Of a stretch of 55,337 nt of DNA, positions 16,882 to 25,912 are shown piece by piece. Origin of the DNA: DATDCV01 sp036524155 (lineage in GTDB: Bacteria; Verrucomicrobiota; Verrucomicrobiia; Limisphaerales; UBA8199); assembly GCA_036524155.1 (NCBI GenBank), contig DATDCV010000487.1:1-55337 (forward strand), given 5' to 3'. The stretch's first letter is position 1. The number at the start of each line of letters is the position of its first letter. The notes below the pieces were generated by a model. That model did no database searches and was not told the DNA's origin. It saw nothing but the letters and a program-made list of their open reading frames with translations. Both the position numbers and the translations under genes were made by a program.

Positions 16882-19065
16882 CTATCGCCCGGCCTCGACC
16901 GTCAACCATGTTCGGCTTTGGGCGGGGATACTGACCACCACCTCAACCGAATAATCGCGGGCCAGTTTGGCCTTGTGAGTTGTCCCATCGGAGCGGCGAA
17001 GAACCGCGGTTTCTGCAAGACCGGTATAGTACAGCGGCAGACGGAGGCGGCGTTCGATGGGTACCGGCAGCGGATTATAGAAGGCCGCCAGGCCGCGCTC
17101 GCGGAGGTGGGGATTGACGTGGAGCCAGCCATCCCAGTCCTGGCCATCGGCGCGGCGCAGGTGGATGATGTCGCTGTCGAGGATGGCGCGGTGCTGCTTG
17201 TAGAATGCGACCCACTTCTTTACGACGGCGCGGGTTTCTTCGGAGTCGTAAAGCCGGGGCCCGCGGTAGCAGGCCTGGACACCGGCGCCGAACAGGTTGG
17301 CCAGGCGAGTTTCGTAATGGGGAAGATGGTCTTTCAGGGGCTCGATCGTCGCGGCCGCGCCGCCGCCCTGGTATTCGGTCAGCGGCACGAACATCCAGCC
17401 CATGCTAGGCGTTTTCTCCCACGTGCCGTCGAAGATGTTCTGGCGCTCGATGATCTCCTGCTGGTCGCGGGGCAGGGACCAGTTGCTCTCGCGGTAGCCC
17501 ATGCCGCACTTGGTGGAGCCCGCCAGGTAGTACCAATCTGGCACGTTCAGATAGACGCCACGGGCGCAGCACCACTCGTAGAAACCGCTGATTACCTTCC
17601 ACTGTTTCCATTGCGAGTCGGCGAGGCCGGAATGCCCGGGGTGGTTGGTGGAGGCGCAAACATCGCCGGGATAGGAGCCGTCATGTTCCAGGACCGCGCA
17701 CCCAGTCTGCTCATAGAACTGGCGGAGCTTGCGGAAATAGTCCTGTCCCCAGGGACTGCAAAGGCAGGGCGAGTTGCCAAAGCGGGCGCCGCCCGCCTTG
17801 CCGGTCTTCGGGTTGATGGCGTCGTTCGCGGCGTCAATGGATCTGCTGGCCAGGAGCGAATAGCCGCCCAGGGCGATGCCTTTGGCGCGGGCATAATCGG
17901 CGAGCTGTTTGATTTGGGCCAGGTACTCCGGTTTTTCGTTTTCAATATCAAACCCGCTGCCGAAGGTCAGGATGACCATCTCGAAACCGACATCAGCGCA
18001 CTGATCGATGGCGGTTCGGACAGCTTCTGGCTTAGCGCTTCTGACGTGCATGAGTATGGGGTTTTCCTGCACCCACGGAGCCAGGGCCCGGTAGGCCCGG
18101 CGGATGGCCAACCCGCGGCGTTCGCGGTCGGTGGAGTCATGGACCAGCTCAAAAACGCGAAAAGAATCGAAACTCGCGCCGGGCTCGATGATGACGTTCG
18201 GGCCGATGGGGGGAGAGCATTCGAGGAGGCAAGGGGTTTGCCGCTCGTAATGGACCTGGGTCGCGTAGAGCGGGTCGGCCTTCCAGTGAACGGCCGGCGC
18301 ATCCGCGTTGGCGGTCATATTGCCGCCGAACGAGTAATCGCTGAACACTTCCAGCGAGCGGTAAGGCCCCCGGAAATTGACGGCGGTGCCGTCGACAATC
18401 GACTCCGGTTCGACGACCGCCAGTTGCTCGACGACGACTGAATTGAGCGTCACGGGCGCGTTCGACCCATTCCGAATCACGAGCCATTTCGAGACTAACG
18501 GCAAGCCGTCATAGAGTTCGTAGTGCGCCTCCACCGTAATCCCCGGGAGGTTCGTTCCTCCGGCAAAGGAGAGCGTGAGGGACACCCCCGGGGGCGGCCA
18601 CGCCGCGTCGCTCGGGAGCCACTCCAGGCGCTTTCGCCAGGGAAACCGCGGCTCGGTGTTGCCGGTTTGGAAGCCGGCGAACTGTAGCGCTGAGGGGGCC
18701 GGCGCCAAATTCTGAACCCACGCCGGACTGAGAAAATTGTGAACCGGTTGCCCAACCAGGCCGCCGACCGGCCATTTCTTCCCGTTGACCTCAATCACTG
18801 CCTCCGGTCGAACAGAACGGAGCAGGGTCTCGCCGGTGGTTAGACTGTCAAAAGCCACCGTGGCCGCGTTGGGCTCGAGGCGAATCAGCCGCCGGACCAA
18901 ACCGTTCGCCAGCTCGATTTCGCGGCCGTCCCGAGTGGCGGTGACGCGGGCGACGAATGGGCCTGGGGCGACCAGCCAATCTCCCGGCACGGCTTCGAGA
19001 CTGAATGTGCAGCAGAGCAGGGCGGGGGCGAGTAGCGCAGCACGTAAACTCTTCGCAATCGACAT
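16882..19065 (-). CDS. Secreted alpha-galactosidase-like glycoside hydrolase
   Basis: About 727 residues from ATG 19065, which puts a signal peptide first (AKSLRAALLAPALLCCTFSLEA). ATG 19074 and TTG 19101 are in-frame alternatives. An N-terminal beta-sandwich (about 30-330) is followed by a TIM-barrel-like region with MVILTFGSGFDIENEKPEYL, GYSLLASRS, CAVLEHDGSYPGDVC (a likely catalytic Asp in LEHDGS) and PDWYYLAGSTKCGMGYRES, then a C-terminal beta domain. The layout is that of clan GH-D (GH27/GH36) alpha-galactosidase relatives, but I cannot assign a CAZy family or substrate; the standard GH36 acid/base motif is not obvious. It is convergent with the haem protein gene, 13 bases away. Confidence 0.7.
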   Translation of the reverse strand: MSIAKSLRAALLAPALLCCTFSLEAVPGDWLVAPGPFVARVTATRDGREIELANGLVRRLIRLEPNAATVAFDSLTTGETLLRSVRPEAVIEVNGKKWPVGGLVGQPVHNFLSPAWVQNLAPAPSALQFAGFQTGNTEPRFPWRKRLEWLPSDAAWPPPGVSLTLSFAGGTNLPGITVEAHYELYDGLPLVSKWLVIRNGSNAPVTLNSVVVEQLAVVEPESIVDGTAVNFRGPYRSLEVFSDYSFGGNMTANADAPAVHWKADPLYATQVHYERQTPCLLECSPPIGPNVIIEPGASFDSFRVFELVHDSTDRERRGLAIRRAYRALAPWVQENPILMHVRSAKPEAVRTAIDQCADVGFEMVILTFGSGFDIENEKPEYLAQIKQLADYARAKGIALGGYSLLASRSIDAANDAINPKTGKAGGARFGNSPCLCSPWGQDYFRKLRQFYEQTGCAVLEHDGSYPGDVCASTNHPGHSGLADSQWKQWKVISGFYEWCCARGVYLNVPDWYYLAGSTKCGMGYRESNWSLPRDQQEIIERQNIFDGTWEKTPSMGWMFVPLTEYQGGGAAATIEPLKDHLPHYETRLANLFGAGVQACYRGPRLYDSEETRAVVKKWVAFYKQHRAILDSDIIHLRRADGQDWDGWLHVNPHLRERGLAAFYNPLPVPIERRLRLPLYYTGLAETAVLRRSDGTTHKAKLARDYSVEVVVSIPAQSRTWLTVEAGR

Positions 19066-19393
19066 GGCCTGCATTAAGCCCAAATCCCCCGGGCAGCACA
19101 ATGGCGGAAGAACCGCCCCGCGGCCATAGCTTCAAGGCAGAAACCCCTTCTCCTTCTCCGGAGGAGAGGTTCAGCGAGAGGAGGCCCTTTGTCTCGGAAC
19201 ATCTTTGTCAGGACACCAGGACCGTAATCTCTCCCTGTAGCCGCCGAGGTAACGAGGCGGGTTGCCGGGCTTGTTGCGCTGTCCGCCTCCGCAAGGCGAG
19301 GGCAACCACGGGATGCACGGAATACACGGAAACGGGAAAGGCGGCCTGCGCCTGGTCCGGTGGTTGGCGCTGCAATTTAGACCAATCCCCAGT
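19066..19393. repeat. Non-coding stretch with short hairpin and phrase repeats
   Basis: No gene is seen in these 328 bases between two minus-strand genes. They hold a GTAGCCGCCGAGGTAACGAGG element whose CCGCC/GGCGG ends (19241-19260) can pair, a small hairpin CGCCT-CCGCA-AGGCG (19284-19298), and the phrase CCACGGGATGCACGGAATAC followed by ACGG units (about 19306-19336). These look like degenerate dispersed repeats; no promoter stands out. Confidence 0.4.
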
Positions 19394-20824
19394 TCAAGCC
19401 TTTCGAGGCACCCCAGGTTTTGCGATGATCCCTCCGATCACCACCAGTCCCAGTCCGCTGCAAACGGCAACCAGGAGATATAACACCGCGAAATAAGGCT
19501 CGATAAAATGCATACTCGCGGTATCCAAAGCCGGATTCAGCGACGCAACCACGATAGGCCCGAGGCAAACGCCTAGAGCTGATAAACCCCATAACCACTT
19601 CCGAATGATAGGATCGATGCGACGCCAGGCACAGAATGGCACCAGACCCAGCACCAGGTAAGGCCAACCGAGCCCTTGTCCGGTCTGCTTCAGGAGCATC
19701 CAGACCTGCAAAAGGAGCCGGCCCAGCCCTTCTGTCGGATGCGGCCGGTCGTACTGGCCACGCGTGATGAGATGAACAAACCCTTCCGTGGTTCGGGGAT
19801 AACTCCAATTCATCGGGGGGTTGGTCATCGAGGCAACCGGCAGGAAAAGGCAAAAACCAAACCCCGCCGACAAAACCACAGCGCACAGGACCGCCGGCTT
19901 CCACTCCGAGCCGAAGCGCCGGGTCCTCACGATGAGTAAGACAGCACCTCCACCGATCAGTAGAAACGCTGCCAGCAGCCACATATTGTCGACGACAAGA
20001 TACCAGCCTGGAAGATGATACCCGAACCCTGGGAACAAACCGACCGCGTTAGCCAGGCCGCCCACGACCGCCAGGCACGCAACCGGCAAGGAAAGATCAC
20101 GGCCCAGACCCTCGTCCGTCAGCATCACCAGCAGCAGCAGCGCCGGCACGGTCACCAGTAGCTCCTGGTTGCTCGTCAGCAGCAGGCCAAAAACCAGGCC
20201 GGCACCGTATAGGGATCGTTTCTTCTCGGGTCTCGCCATCCAGCCCAGGCACAAACACAGCATTGTCGAGAACAGCACCGTGCTTAGCGCCCACACATCC
20301 ACGATTACTGCTTTCTGCCACACAACACGGCTTAACCCCAATGCCATCCCTCCCACGTAACCGCAGATTAGGCGCAGGAGCTTCTGGTCTCCGGCTTTCC
20401 AGAACGCTGTCGCCGGGTTGCAGCGGAGTATCGCAGCGCCGCCACTCGACACGATGAGAGCCACCACGCCGCACGCGAGCGCAGTGGCGAAGGCCGAGCC
20501 CAGCGCTGCTTTCACCGCCACATTCCCAAAAGGAAGCAGCTCGACAAATACCCAGGAATAAAGCGTCCAAACCGGAAATCCGGGCGGATGCGCCACCCCG
20601 GCATAACCGGCACTTGTCGAAAGCTCGCCGGAAAACTGCAGCGTGACTTCGGGCGCCAGCGTGCCTGAATAGAGCACCAGGAGAACCACGGTCGTCAGCC
20701 CAAAACTCAACCAGTCTATATGTTCGAGAGACCTGTTGGACGCAGTCGGCGAATCAACCACTCCCCCGCCCGATTCCTCGGTAGGGTCGGGTCCTGTTCC
20801 TGGCTGGCCTGCATGATTGCTCAC
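19394..20824 (-). CDS. DUF2723-family membrane protein
   Basis: 476 residues, GTG start at 20824. After a polar N-terminus (about 35 residues) comes a first helix (LSFGLTTVVLLVLYSG) and then the hallmark DUF2723 stretch with VTLQFSGELSTSAG and GVAHPPGFPVWTL, the loop thought to hold the active site in these GT-C-like proteins. About ten further hydrophobic helices follow, ending in LYLLVAVCSGLGLVVIGGII. Many family members are considerably longer, so this is a compact version lacking a large C-terminal soluble part. Target and sugar donor are unknown. It follows the 60-residue membrane protein gene on the same strand after a 169-base gap in which I see nothing definite. Confidence 0.82.
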   Translation of the reverse strand: MSNHAGQPGTGPDPTEESGGGVVDSPTASNRSLEHIDWLSFGLTTVVLLVLYSGTLAPEVTLQFSGELSTSAGYAGVAHPPGFPVWTLYSWVFVELLPFGNVAVKAALGSAFATALACGVVALIVSSGGAAILRCNPATAFWKAGDQKLLRLICGYVGGMALGLSRVVWQKAVIVDVWALSTVLFSTMLCLCLGWMARPEKKRSLYGAGLVFGLLLTSNQELLVTVPALLLLVMLTDEGLGRDLSLPVACLAVVGGLANAVGLFPGFGYHLPGWYLVVDNMWLLAAFLLIGGGAVLLIVRTRRFGSEWKPAVLCAVVLSAGFGFCLFLPVASMTNPPMNWSYPRTTEGFVHLITRGQYDRPHPTEGLGRLLLQVWMLLKQTGQGLGWPYLVLGLVPFCAWRRIDPIIRKWLWGLSALGVCLGPIVVASLNPALDTASMHFIEPYFAVLYLLVAVCSGLGLVVIGGIIAKPGVPRKA

Positions 20825-20993
20825 TGCCCTGACGGGTATTCAACCAATAGACACCATTGAGCGGGGGTTTTGTATGCCCTCTTCGCCGCCGACCGCGCGT
20901 GAGGCGACTCGATCGCGCGCCGCCCGCCTGGAGTCGGGAGCGTGCTCGGGCCATCGAGGATTCATCCTGATGGGGCGGGCCAAGATGTAAGTG

Positions 20994-21176
20994 TTACGGA
21001 CGCGAGGAGGCCCTGACGAGGCGCCAGGCCCAAATCGATAGACCGGCGGCGAGGAGGGTGAGGAGCACGAAAACGGGGTTCGCTGCATCATGGGCTCCGC
21101 CGGCGAAGGCGCGCCAGATATGAGCAAGAGTGATCAAGCCAAAAATCGTGCCTGTGGTTATCACGTACGCCTTCAT
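20994..21176 (-). CDS. Small two-helix membrane protein, function unknown
   Basis: A 60-residue protein made almost entirely of two hydrophobic helices (VITTGTIFGLITLAHIW and FVLLTLLAAGLSIWAW) separated by a short polar loop (AFAGGAHDAANP) and ending in a basic tail (RLVRASSRP). The MKAYVITTGTIFGLITLAHIW start resembles small conserved membrane proteins I recall from many bacteria, so it is likely real despite its size. ATG start with a weak AGGCGA sequence upstream. It lies 55 bases after the DUF3472 gene, on the same strand. Confidence 0.7.
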   Translation of the reverse strand: MKAYVITTGTIFGLITLAHIWRAFAGGAHDAANPVFVLLTLLAAGLSIWAWRLVRASSRP

Positions 21177-21231
21177 AAAAGTCGCCTAAGGTAACACGGC
21201 CTCTCGAACTGCGCCACCAGGCGGGACGACT

Positions 21232-22524
21232 CTAATTTTGCAGAATGATGTCCGAAGGCGGCTTTTCCAGGGCAGGGCGGGCAAACTTCTCGCCGAATTT
21301 TGTGAAGCCGGAGATAAATCCGCCGTGGGACAGAAAAAACTGCCCTTGTTCGACTCCCATGAAGCGGTCCAGGCGGTCGCTTTTGCCTGTCGGGTCGTGG
21401 CTGAAAGTGGCGGCGGTGAGTTCAATCCACCCGTTGCCGGTCGTGTGGATCCATTGGTTGCCATAAAGCGCTTTTCGAAGCAGATGGCCGTTGGCTCCAC
21501 CGAAGTTCTCGCTGAAACTATGGAGGCCGCGCAAATAGCCGCGCTCCTTCGGCGCGTTCCAGCTTGAGATCAGCATCCACTCATTTTTGTCAGGGTAGAA
21601 GTAGTAGCCGGAAAAGATGACGTGGCCCGATTCGGCAGGTTTGGCCGTTACGTAAAAGCGCTGCTTCTCTCCGGTTTTCCACATGAATTTGAGGTGGCTG
21701 TGACCGCCGGTGCCTTCGTTGCCGAAATCGCCGGCGTAAACACCGTCGCCTTTCGCCACCAACCGCACCCGGTTTTCCGATTGCACTTTGTTTCGGTCGA
21801 CGGCCTCGTCCCCGCTATCCCACACGCTGAAGATGATACGGCGCTCCGTCGGGCCGTTAACTTGCATTCCGAAATACCCGCGGTGCCAGCCACAGGCCAT
21901 GTAGAAGCTCCAAATCGGGTCTTCAACGGCTGTGACCTCGCAGTAGAAAGCGTCAATGTTGGTCAGATTTGGAGTGGGGTAGAAAAGATGGACAGAAGCA
22001 GCGTTCCGGCGCGGTTTGAGGTTGAAGTGGGCGTCGGTCGCGGCCGGGCCCGAAAGGATCAGCGCTTCGATGTCCCCGGACGGCTGGCCGCGAGGATTCT
22101 GCGACTCCAAGGTGAACCGCTGATACCCAGTGCGGCTGATGTCGAAAGAACCAAACGATACGGCTAGGGTATTGGTGCCGCCGGACTTCGCAACCGCCGC
22201 AAAGGATTTGTCGGCGAGCGTGAGGCGCAGCTTCGAAGTCGTCAGAGGAGGCAGACGCATAGCCACCGAGCAGTCAAGCCGACCCGTGGCTTTCATTTCA
22301 CCAAACCACGACACTTTCTGGACCGGGTCTGCCCAGCCACTGATGCCGGAGCGAGGGGAGATATGGAGACCGGCAGGTTCAGGGTCAGGGTCGGCGTAAG
22401 CTGTAAACGCCGGGACACGCAATTCGCTTTGGGCTTGAGCGAGATGCGCGCTGAGGGCTAGAAGAAGAAAGTGAAAGCCGGTCTTCAGGGCTCTGGACTT
22501 TAAGCGGTTAATCGCCTGTGGCAC
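21232..22524 (-). CDS. Exported DUF5077/DUF3472-domain protein
   Basis: 430 residues with a signal peptide (LKTGFHFLLLALSAHLAQA). The N-terminal third (about 35-170, with GISGWADPVQKVSWFGEM) matches the DUF5077 pattern. The rest, with FYCEVTAVEDPIWSFYMACG, HRGYFGMQVNGP, RRIIFSVWDSGDEA and GGHSHLKFMWKTGE, matches DUF3472. Both domains are found in secreted proteins of Bacteroidetes and Verrucomicrobia, often with carbohydrate-active genes; their biochemical role is unknown. The GTG start at 22524 overlaps the upstream pseudopilin stop by 17 bases, so the two are probably translated as a coupled pair. Confidence 0.8.
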   Translation of the reverse strand: MPQAINRLKSRALKTGFHFLLLALSAHLAQAQSELRVPAFTAYADPDPEPAGLHISPRSGISGWADPVQKVSWFGEMKATGRLDCSVAMRLPPLTTSKLRLTLADKSFAAVAKSGGTNTLAVSFGSFDISRTGYQRFTLESQNPRGQPSGDIEALILSGPAATDAHFNLKPRRNAASVHLFYPTPNLTNIDAFYCEVTAVEDPIWSFYMACGWHRGYFGMQVNGPTERRIIFSVWDSGDEAVDRNKVQSENRVRLVAKGDGVYAGDFGNEGTGGHSHLKFMWKTGEKQRFYVTAKPAESGHVIFSGYYFYPDKNEWMLISSWNAPKERGYLRGLHSFSENFGGANGHLLRKALYGNQWIHTTGNGWIELTAATFSHDPTGKSDRLDRFMGVEQGQFFLSHGGFISGFTKFGEKFARPALEKPPSDIILQN

Positions 22525-23263
22525 TGCCGGGAACGCAGTGCAACAGACCCGGGTAGCGGAGCCGCTCCTGGTTGAATTTCACGAAGCTTACGGCTTCCAC
22601 GTGTCCGCTGAAACCAGTCAGGATGCCACCTTTTTTGCCGTGCCGCCGGCCCAAGCCTTCCCCTTCCGAGGGATAGCTGCTGGCATCGTTATAACAACTC
22701 TGCCCTGGAAAATTGCGGTAGTAATTTTCCTCGTCCGGTTCCCAGATATAGTAAGCTGCCTGATTGAAAGCGCTGATTTTATAGGTCTTCCCGCCGAGGG
22801 CTCCATAGCCGTTCACCGCCCCATTCCAGATGTAGGTTGAGAGCTTGTTTTGACGCATTGCGTAATACCTGTTCTGATTGGTATTTACGTCCGTCGGGCA
22901 GATGTACACGTTCCGATTCTTAACGTACTGCCAGATTTGCCCTGAATTGTAGGAGGCCTCCACGTTTGCCAGATCGAGACGCGGCGGCGCTCCATTGCTG
23001 GGAGTGTAGAGCCAGCCAGGGTACGTATTTCCCCAGTTGGGCGCTGCCATGCTGTCCCGATTGTCTGTTGTGTACATGATGGTGGCCAGCGCGAGCTGCT
23101 TGTTATTGTTTGTACAAGTTGAGCGCACGGCTTTGTCTTTGGCTGAGGAGAGTGCAGGCAGGAGCATGGCCGCCAATATGGCAATGATGGCGATGACAAC
23201 GAGGAGTTCGATCAAAGTGAACGCTCTTCCGAACGGTCCCCCGGAGGTATGCGGAGCTTTCAT
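22508..23263 (-). CDS. Type II/IV pseudopilin-like protein
   Basis: 251 residues from ATG 23263, chosen because it leaves a short leader (MKAPHTSGGPFGRA) before the prepilin-peptidase signal FTLIELLVVIAIIAIL. The residue before the cleavage point is Ala rather than the usual Gly. The long hydrophobic helix continues as AAMLLPALSSAKDKA and is followed by a globular domain with NNNKQLALATIMYTTDNRDS and ICPTDVNTNQNRYY, a form common in PVC bacteria. The end (RHGKKGGILTGFSGHVEAVSF) is a weakened version of the H-X9-DG segment seen in relatives. No secretion machinery is nearby. The gene overlaps the DUF3472 gene by 17 bases. Confidence 0.85.
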   Translation of the reverse strand: MKAPHTSGGPFGRAFTLIELLVVIAIIAILAAMLLPALSSAKDKAVRSTCTNNNKQLALATIMYTTDNRDSMAAPNWGNTYPGWLYTPSNGAPPRLDLANVEASYNSGQIWQYVKNRNVYICPTDVNTNQNRYYAMRQNKLSTYIWNGAVNGYGALGGKTYKISAFNQAAYYIWEPDEENYYRNFPGQSCYNDASSYPSEGEGLGRRHGKKGGILTGFSGHVEAVSFVKFNQERLRYPGLLHCVPGSATGD

Positions 23264-23367
23264 AGTCGGAGTATTTACCTGTTCAACTGAGAGCAGGAAT
23301 ACCACAGATTGTTCCCTGACGCCATCCCCGAATTGTTGGTTGTGCCGAGCCAGGCTGGCGCGAGGGG

Positions 23368-23409
23368 AAACAAAAGAGCGCCCATGCCAGCGGGTTGGCC
23401 GGGGCGCTC
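23368..23409 (-). terminator. Intrinsic terminator after the Gfo/Idh/MocA gene
   Basis: On the minus strand GAGCGCCC (23402-23409) pairs with GGGCGCTC (23376-23383) across an 18-base loop and is followed by TTTTGTTT. It lies about 30 bases past the stop at 23440 and separates that gene from the pseudopilin gene downstream. Confidence 0.65.
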
Positions 23410-23439
23410 GAGATGGAATCAGTTTGGCGCCAGCCGGGT

Positions 23440-24822
23440 TCAGGCTTCCCAACCTGGCCGGTTATCGCGGCGCACGAATTTCTCCGCCTCGGGCAGGTTG
23501 GTTGATGTCATCTTGGGCCCGTCCCAATCCATGCGGACGCCCTCGCCGACCCGGAGGGCAACGCAGCCGAGCAGGATGATCTCTGTCAAATAGGCGGCGA
23601 TATCGAAGTTGGAGTAGGCGGGTATGCCCTCTTTCATCATCCGGAACCATTCCTGCATGTGACCCGGTGACCTCGGGATGGATTGCGTCACTGCTTTGCA
23701 GGCTTCGTGCTGGTCGCCTTTGGTGTATTCCTCCTGGCCTTTCATGGCGACAAAAAAGCTGGCGCCGTAATCATCGGGTGAGAACAGTTTTCCTTTTTCG
23801 CCGACGATGAGCGCGCCGCTTTCGGGCAGGTTACCCATGGTGGCGACGATTTCCTTGGTGACCTCGGCGTATGGCCGCAGTGGTTTGAACTGGCCGTTAG
23901 GGTTGCCGTCGTACCACCAAAACTTCAACGGGGGCAGGCCTTCGCGTTCGGGGAATTCAAAACGGATCCTGGAGGTCTTGGGGAATGTCTCCGGGTAAAC
24001 GCGGGAGGCCATCTCCAGTTCGACAACGTTGGGGTAGCCGAGCTTGCAGGCGCGGAAAGGCATGTTGACCGTGTGACAAGCCATGTCGCCCAGGGCGCCC
24101 GTGCCGAAATCGTACCAGCCGCGCCAGGCGAACGTATGATAGACGTCCTTTTTGTAGGGACGCTGAGCCGCGGGGCCGAGCCAACAATCCCAGTTCAAAA
24201 AGTCCGGCACAGGATCCTCGCCGGTCGGCCGATCGATGCCCTGTGGCCAGATGGGGCGGTTGGTCCAGACATGGATTTCGAGCGGTTTGCCGATGACTCC
24301 CGCCTCGATGACCTCGACGGCGCGGCGCAACCCACTCTCCGCGCTGCCCTGGTTGCCCATTTGCGTTGCTAACTTCTTTTCGACGGACACCTTCCGCATT
24401 TCCCGCGCCTCGTAGACCGTCTGCACGAGCGGCTTTTGGGTGAAGCAGTGCTTGCCCATGTTCATCGCGCGCAGGGACGCGACCCCGTGGTTGTGGTCGG
24501 GCGTGGACACCGTGACGGCATCAATATCTTTGCCCATTTCGTCGAGCAGCTTTCGGTAGTCGTCGAATTTCTTCGCATTCGGGAATTGCTGGCCCTTCTT
24601 GTCGAGCGTGCGTTTGTCGACGTCGCAGATGGCGACGATATTGGCGCCGCAGCGCGCGGCGTCACTGCTGTCACTGTCGCCTTTGCCGCCTACACCGATG
24701 CAGGCCACCTGAATTTTCTCATTGGCACCCAGAACCCTGCCGACAAACGGAAAGGCAAAAGCGGCTGTGCCGGCCGCAACTGAAGTGCGCTTGAGAAACT
24801 GACGTCGAGTAAATGAGTTCAT
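23440..24822 (-). CDS. Tat-exported Gfo/Idh/MocA-family oxidoreductase
   Basis: 460 residues from ATG 24822, chosen because it starts a clean twin-arginine signal (NSFTRRQFLKRTSVAAGTAA). The Rossmann fold follows with VACIGVGGKGDSDS, then VAICDVDKRTL, TVSTPDHNHG and KHCFTQKPLVQTVYEAR. The family's EKP lysine motif is QKP here, as in many PVC members. The C-terminal half (WPQGIDRPTGEDPVPDF, GWYDFGTGALGDMACH) is the family's alpha/beta sheet domain. These are NAD(P)-dependent sugar or inositol dehydrogenase relatives; export of a cofactor-loaded protein fits the Tat route. The substrate is unknown. It is followed by an intrinsic terminator. Confidence 0.9.
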   Translation of the reverse strand: MNSFTRRQFLKRTSVAAGTAAFAFPFVGRVLGANEKIQVACIGVGGKGDSDSSDAARCGANIVAICDVDKRTLDKKGQQFPNAKKFDDYRKLLDEMGKDIDAVTVSTPDHNHGVASLRAMNMGKHCFTQKPLVQTVYEAREMRKVSVEKKLATQMGNQGSAESGLRRAVEVIEAGVIGKPLEIHVWTNRPIWPQGIDRPTGEDPVPDFLNWDCWLGPAAQRPYKKDVYHTFAWRGWYDFGTGALGDMACHTVNMPFRACKLGYPNVVELEMASRVYPETFPKTSRIRFEFPEREGLPPLKFWWYDGNPNGQFKPLRPYAEVTKEIVATMGNLPESGALIVGEKGKLFSPDDYGASFFVAMKGQEEYTKGDQHEACKAVTQSIPRSPGHMQEWFRMMKEGIPAYSNFDIAAYLTEIILLGCVALRVGEGVRMDWDGPKMTSTNLPEAEKFVRRDNRPGWEA

Positions 24823-24971
24823 GTTCAATTCGGTTCTTTGTATGACGAATCGTGGTTCGATTTTGTTCACGCCCTGTTCGCGGGCGGCGGGGATTGATTG
24901 TCGGAGTTTGCAGCTAAAAGACAAGGGGAAACACCGGCAAAACGTTGGGTCGTGAAATGTCCGATTTCAGG

Positions 24972-24996
24972 GGCGCAGGCTTGTAAGTCTGACGCC
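24972..24996 (+). repeat. Short hairpin ahead of the 208-residue protein gene
   Basis: GGCGCAG pairs with CTG-A-CGCC (one bulged A) around the loop GCTTGTAAGT, 19 bases before the start at 25016. It may be a leader structure or a degenerate dispersed palindrome; there is no T run. Confidence 0.35.
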
Positions 24997-25015
24997 GGGG
25001 TTTAGACTGCGCGGC

Positions 25016-25642
25016 ATGCTTAACCAGCGCTGGCGACCAGTGGTATTATGCGCGCTCGCGGTCGTCGGGATTTGGGCAGTGGCTGTGACCGGCTACAGGA
25101 TTGCCAGGAACTCGAGGATGACCGCGGCAAAGGTCGAGGCTTACGCGGGCTCGGTCGATTTGAGCAAACTCACCGGCGAGGCGCGAGCTCGGGCGCTTCG
25201 GAAACTGGCCGAAATGTTGAATGCGCTGCCGATGGAAGAGCGGCAGAAGGCGCGGTTCGACCGCACGAGCTGGCGTTGGTTCGACCAAATGACGGAGGAT
25301 GAGAAGGGGACGTTCATCGAGGCTACAATGCCGACGGGTTTCAAACAAATGCTGAATGCTTTCGAGCAATTGCCGGAGGAGAAACGAGCCCGCGCTATCA
25401 ATGATGCGGTGAGGCGGTTGAAGGAGGCGCAGACCAGAATCCAGGCCGAAGCGGAGGGCGGCGCACCGAATGGAACCAACGGTCCGCCTGTGCTGAGCCC
25501 CGAGCTACAGGCCAGAATACGGACGATCGGGCTCAAGGCGTTTTATAGCCAAAGTTCCGCGCAAACAAAAGCCGAGTTGGCGCCGATGCTCGAAGAGTTG
25601 CAGCGCGCCATGGAGAGCGGCCGAGTGTTCAGGGGAAGATGA
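25016..25642 (+). CDS. Membrane-anchored helical protein of unknown function
   Basis: 208 residues. One N-terminal hydrophobic segment (VVLCALAVVGIWAVAVTGY) serves as signal anchor; the rest is charged and probably helical, with EARARALRKLAEMLNALP, DQMTEDEKGTFIEATMP and EEKRARAINDAVRRLKEA, a low-complexity linker (GGAPNGTNGPPVL), and a final helix AELAPMLEELQRAMESG. I recognise no family. Good ATG start and codon use like its neighbours support a real gene. It precedes the repeat-flanked pseudopilin gene on the same strand. Confidence 0.65.
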   Translation: MLNQRWRPVVLCALAVVGIWAVAVTGYRIARNSRMTAAKVEAYAGSVDLSKLTGEARARALRKLAEMLNALPMEERQKARFDRTSWRWFDQMTEDEKGTFIEATMPTGFKQMLNAFEQLPEEKRARAINDAVRRLKEAQTRIQAEAEGGAPNGTNGPPVLSPELQARIRTIGLKAFYSQSSAQTKAELAPMLEELQRAMESGRVFRGR

Positions 25643-25649
25643 AGGGAAG

Positions 25650-25912
25650 TTCGAAATCCGAATTCCGAAAGAAGGCCGAAGTCCGAAATCCGAAAGTCGA
25701 ATGCTGAGATTGATCCACAGAGGCCGCGAACACGCCGCACGGCAGGAATCAACAATTCCTGCTCCAGGTTTTCGCGTCGTCGCTGCCGAGTCCGGGTGGT
25801 TCCGGTCTGCGGATTTACTCTCATCCCGTGGTCGTGACGATGCATTCGAAGGGCCTTCGGGCTTCGGGCTTCGGATTTCTTTCGGATTTCGGATTTCGGA
25901 TTTCGGATTTGT
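25650..25912. repeat. Imperfect inverted repeat built of TTTCGGATT phrase units
   Basis: The left arm (25650-25705) is a run of CCGAAATCC/CCGAATTCC/CCGAAGTCC units. The right arm (about 25842-25912) is a run of TTTCGGATT/GGGCTTCGG units and is largely the reverse complement of the left. About 140 bases lie between them and include a perfect hairpin GCAGGAAT-CAACA-ATTCCTGC (25742-25762). The right arm is inside the next coding frame, where it is translated as repeated FRISDFGF-like residues. Confidence 0.75.

Noticed and set aside
16918..18441. Plus-strand open frame of 507 codons
   Set aside because: It is the complement of the alpha-galactosidase-like gene; that strand has a signal peptide and barrel motifs, and this one has none.
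25842..25912. TTTCGGATT run considered as a CRISPR array
   Set aside because: Units are about 9 bases and contiguous, with no spacers and no cas genes nearby.
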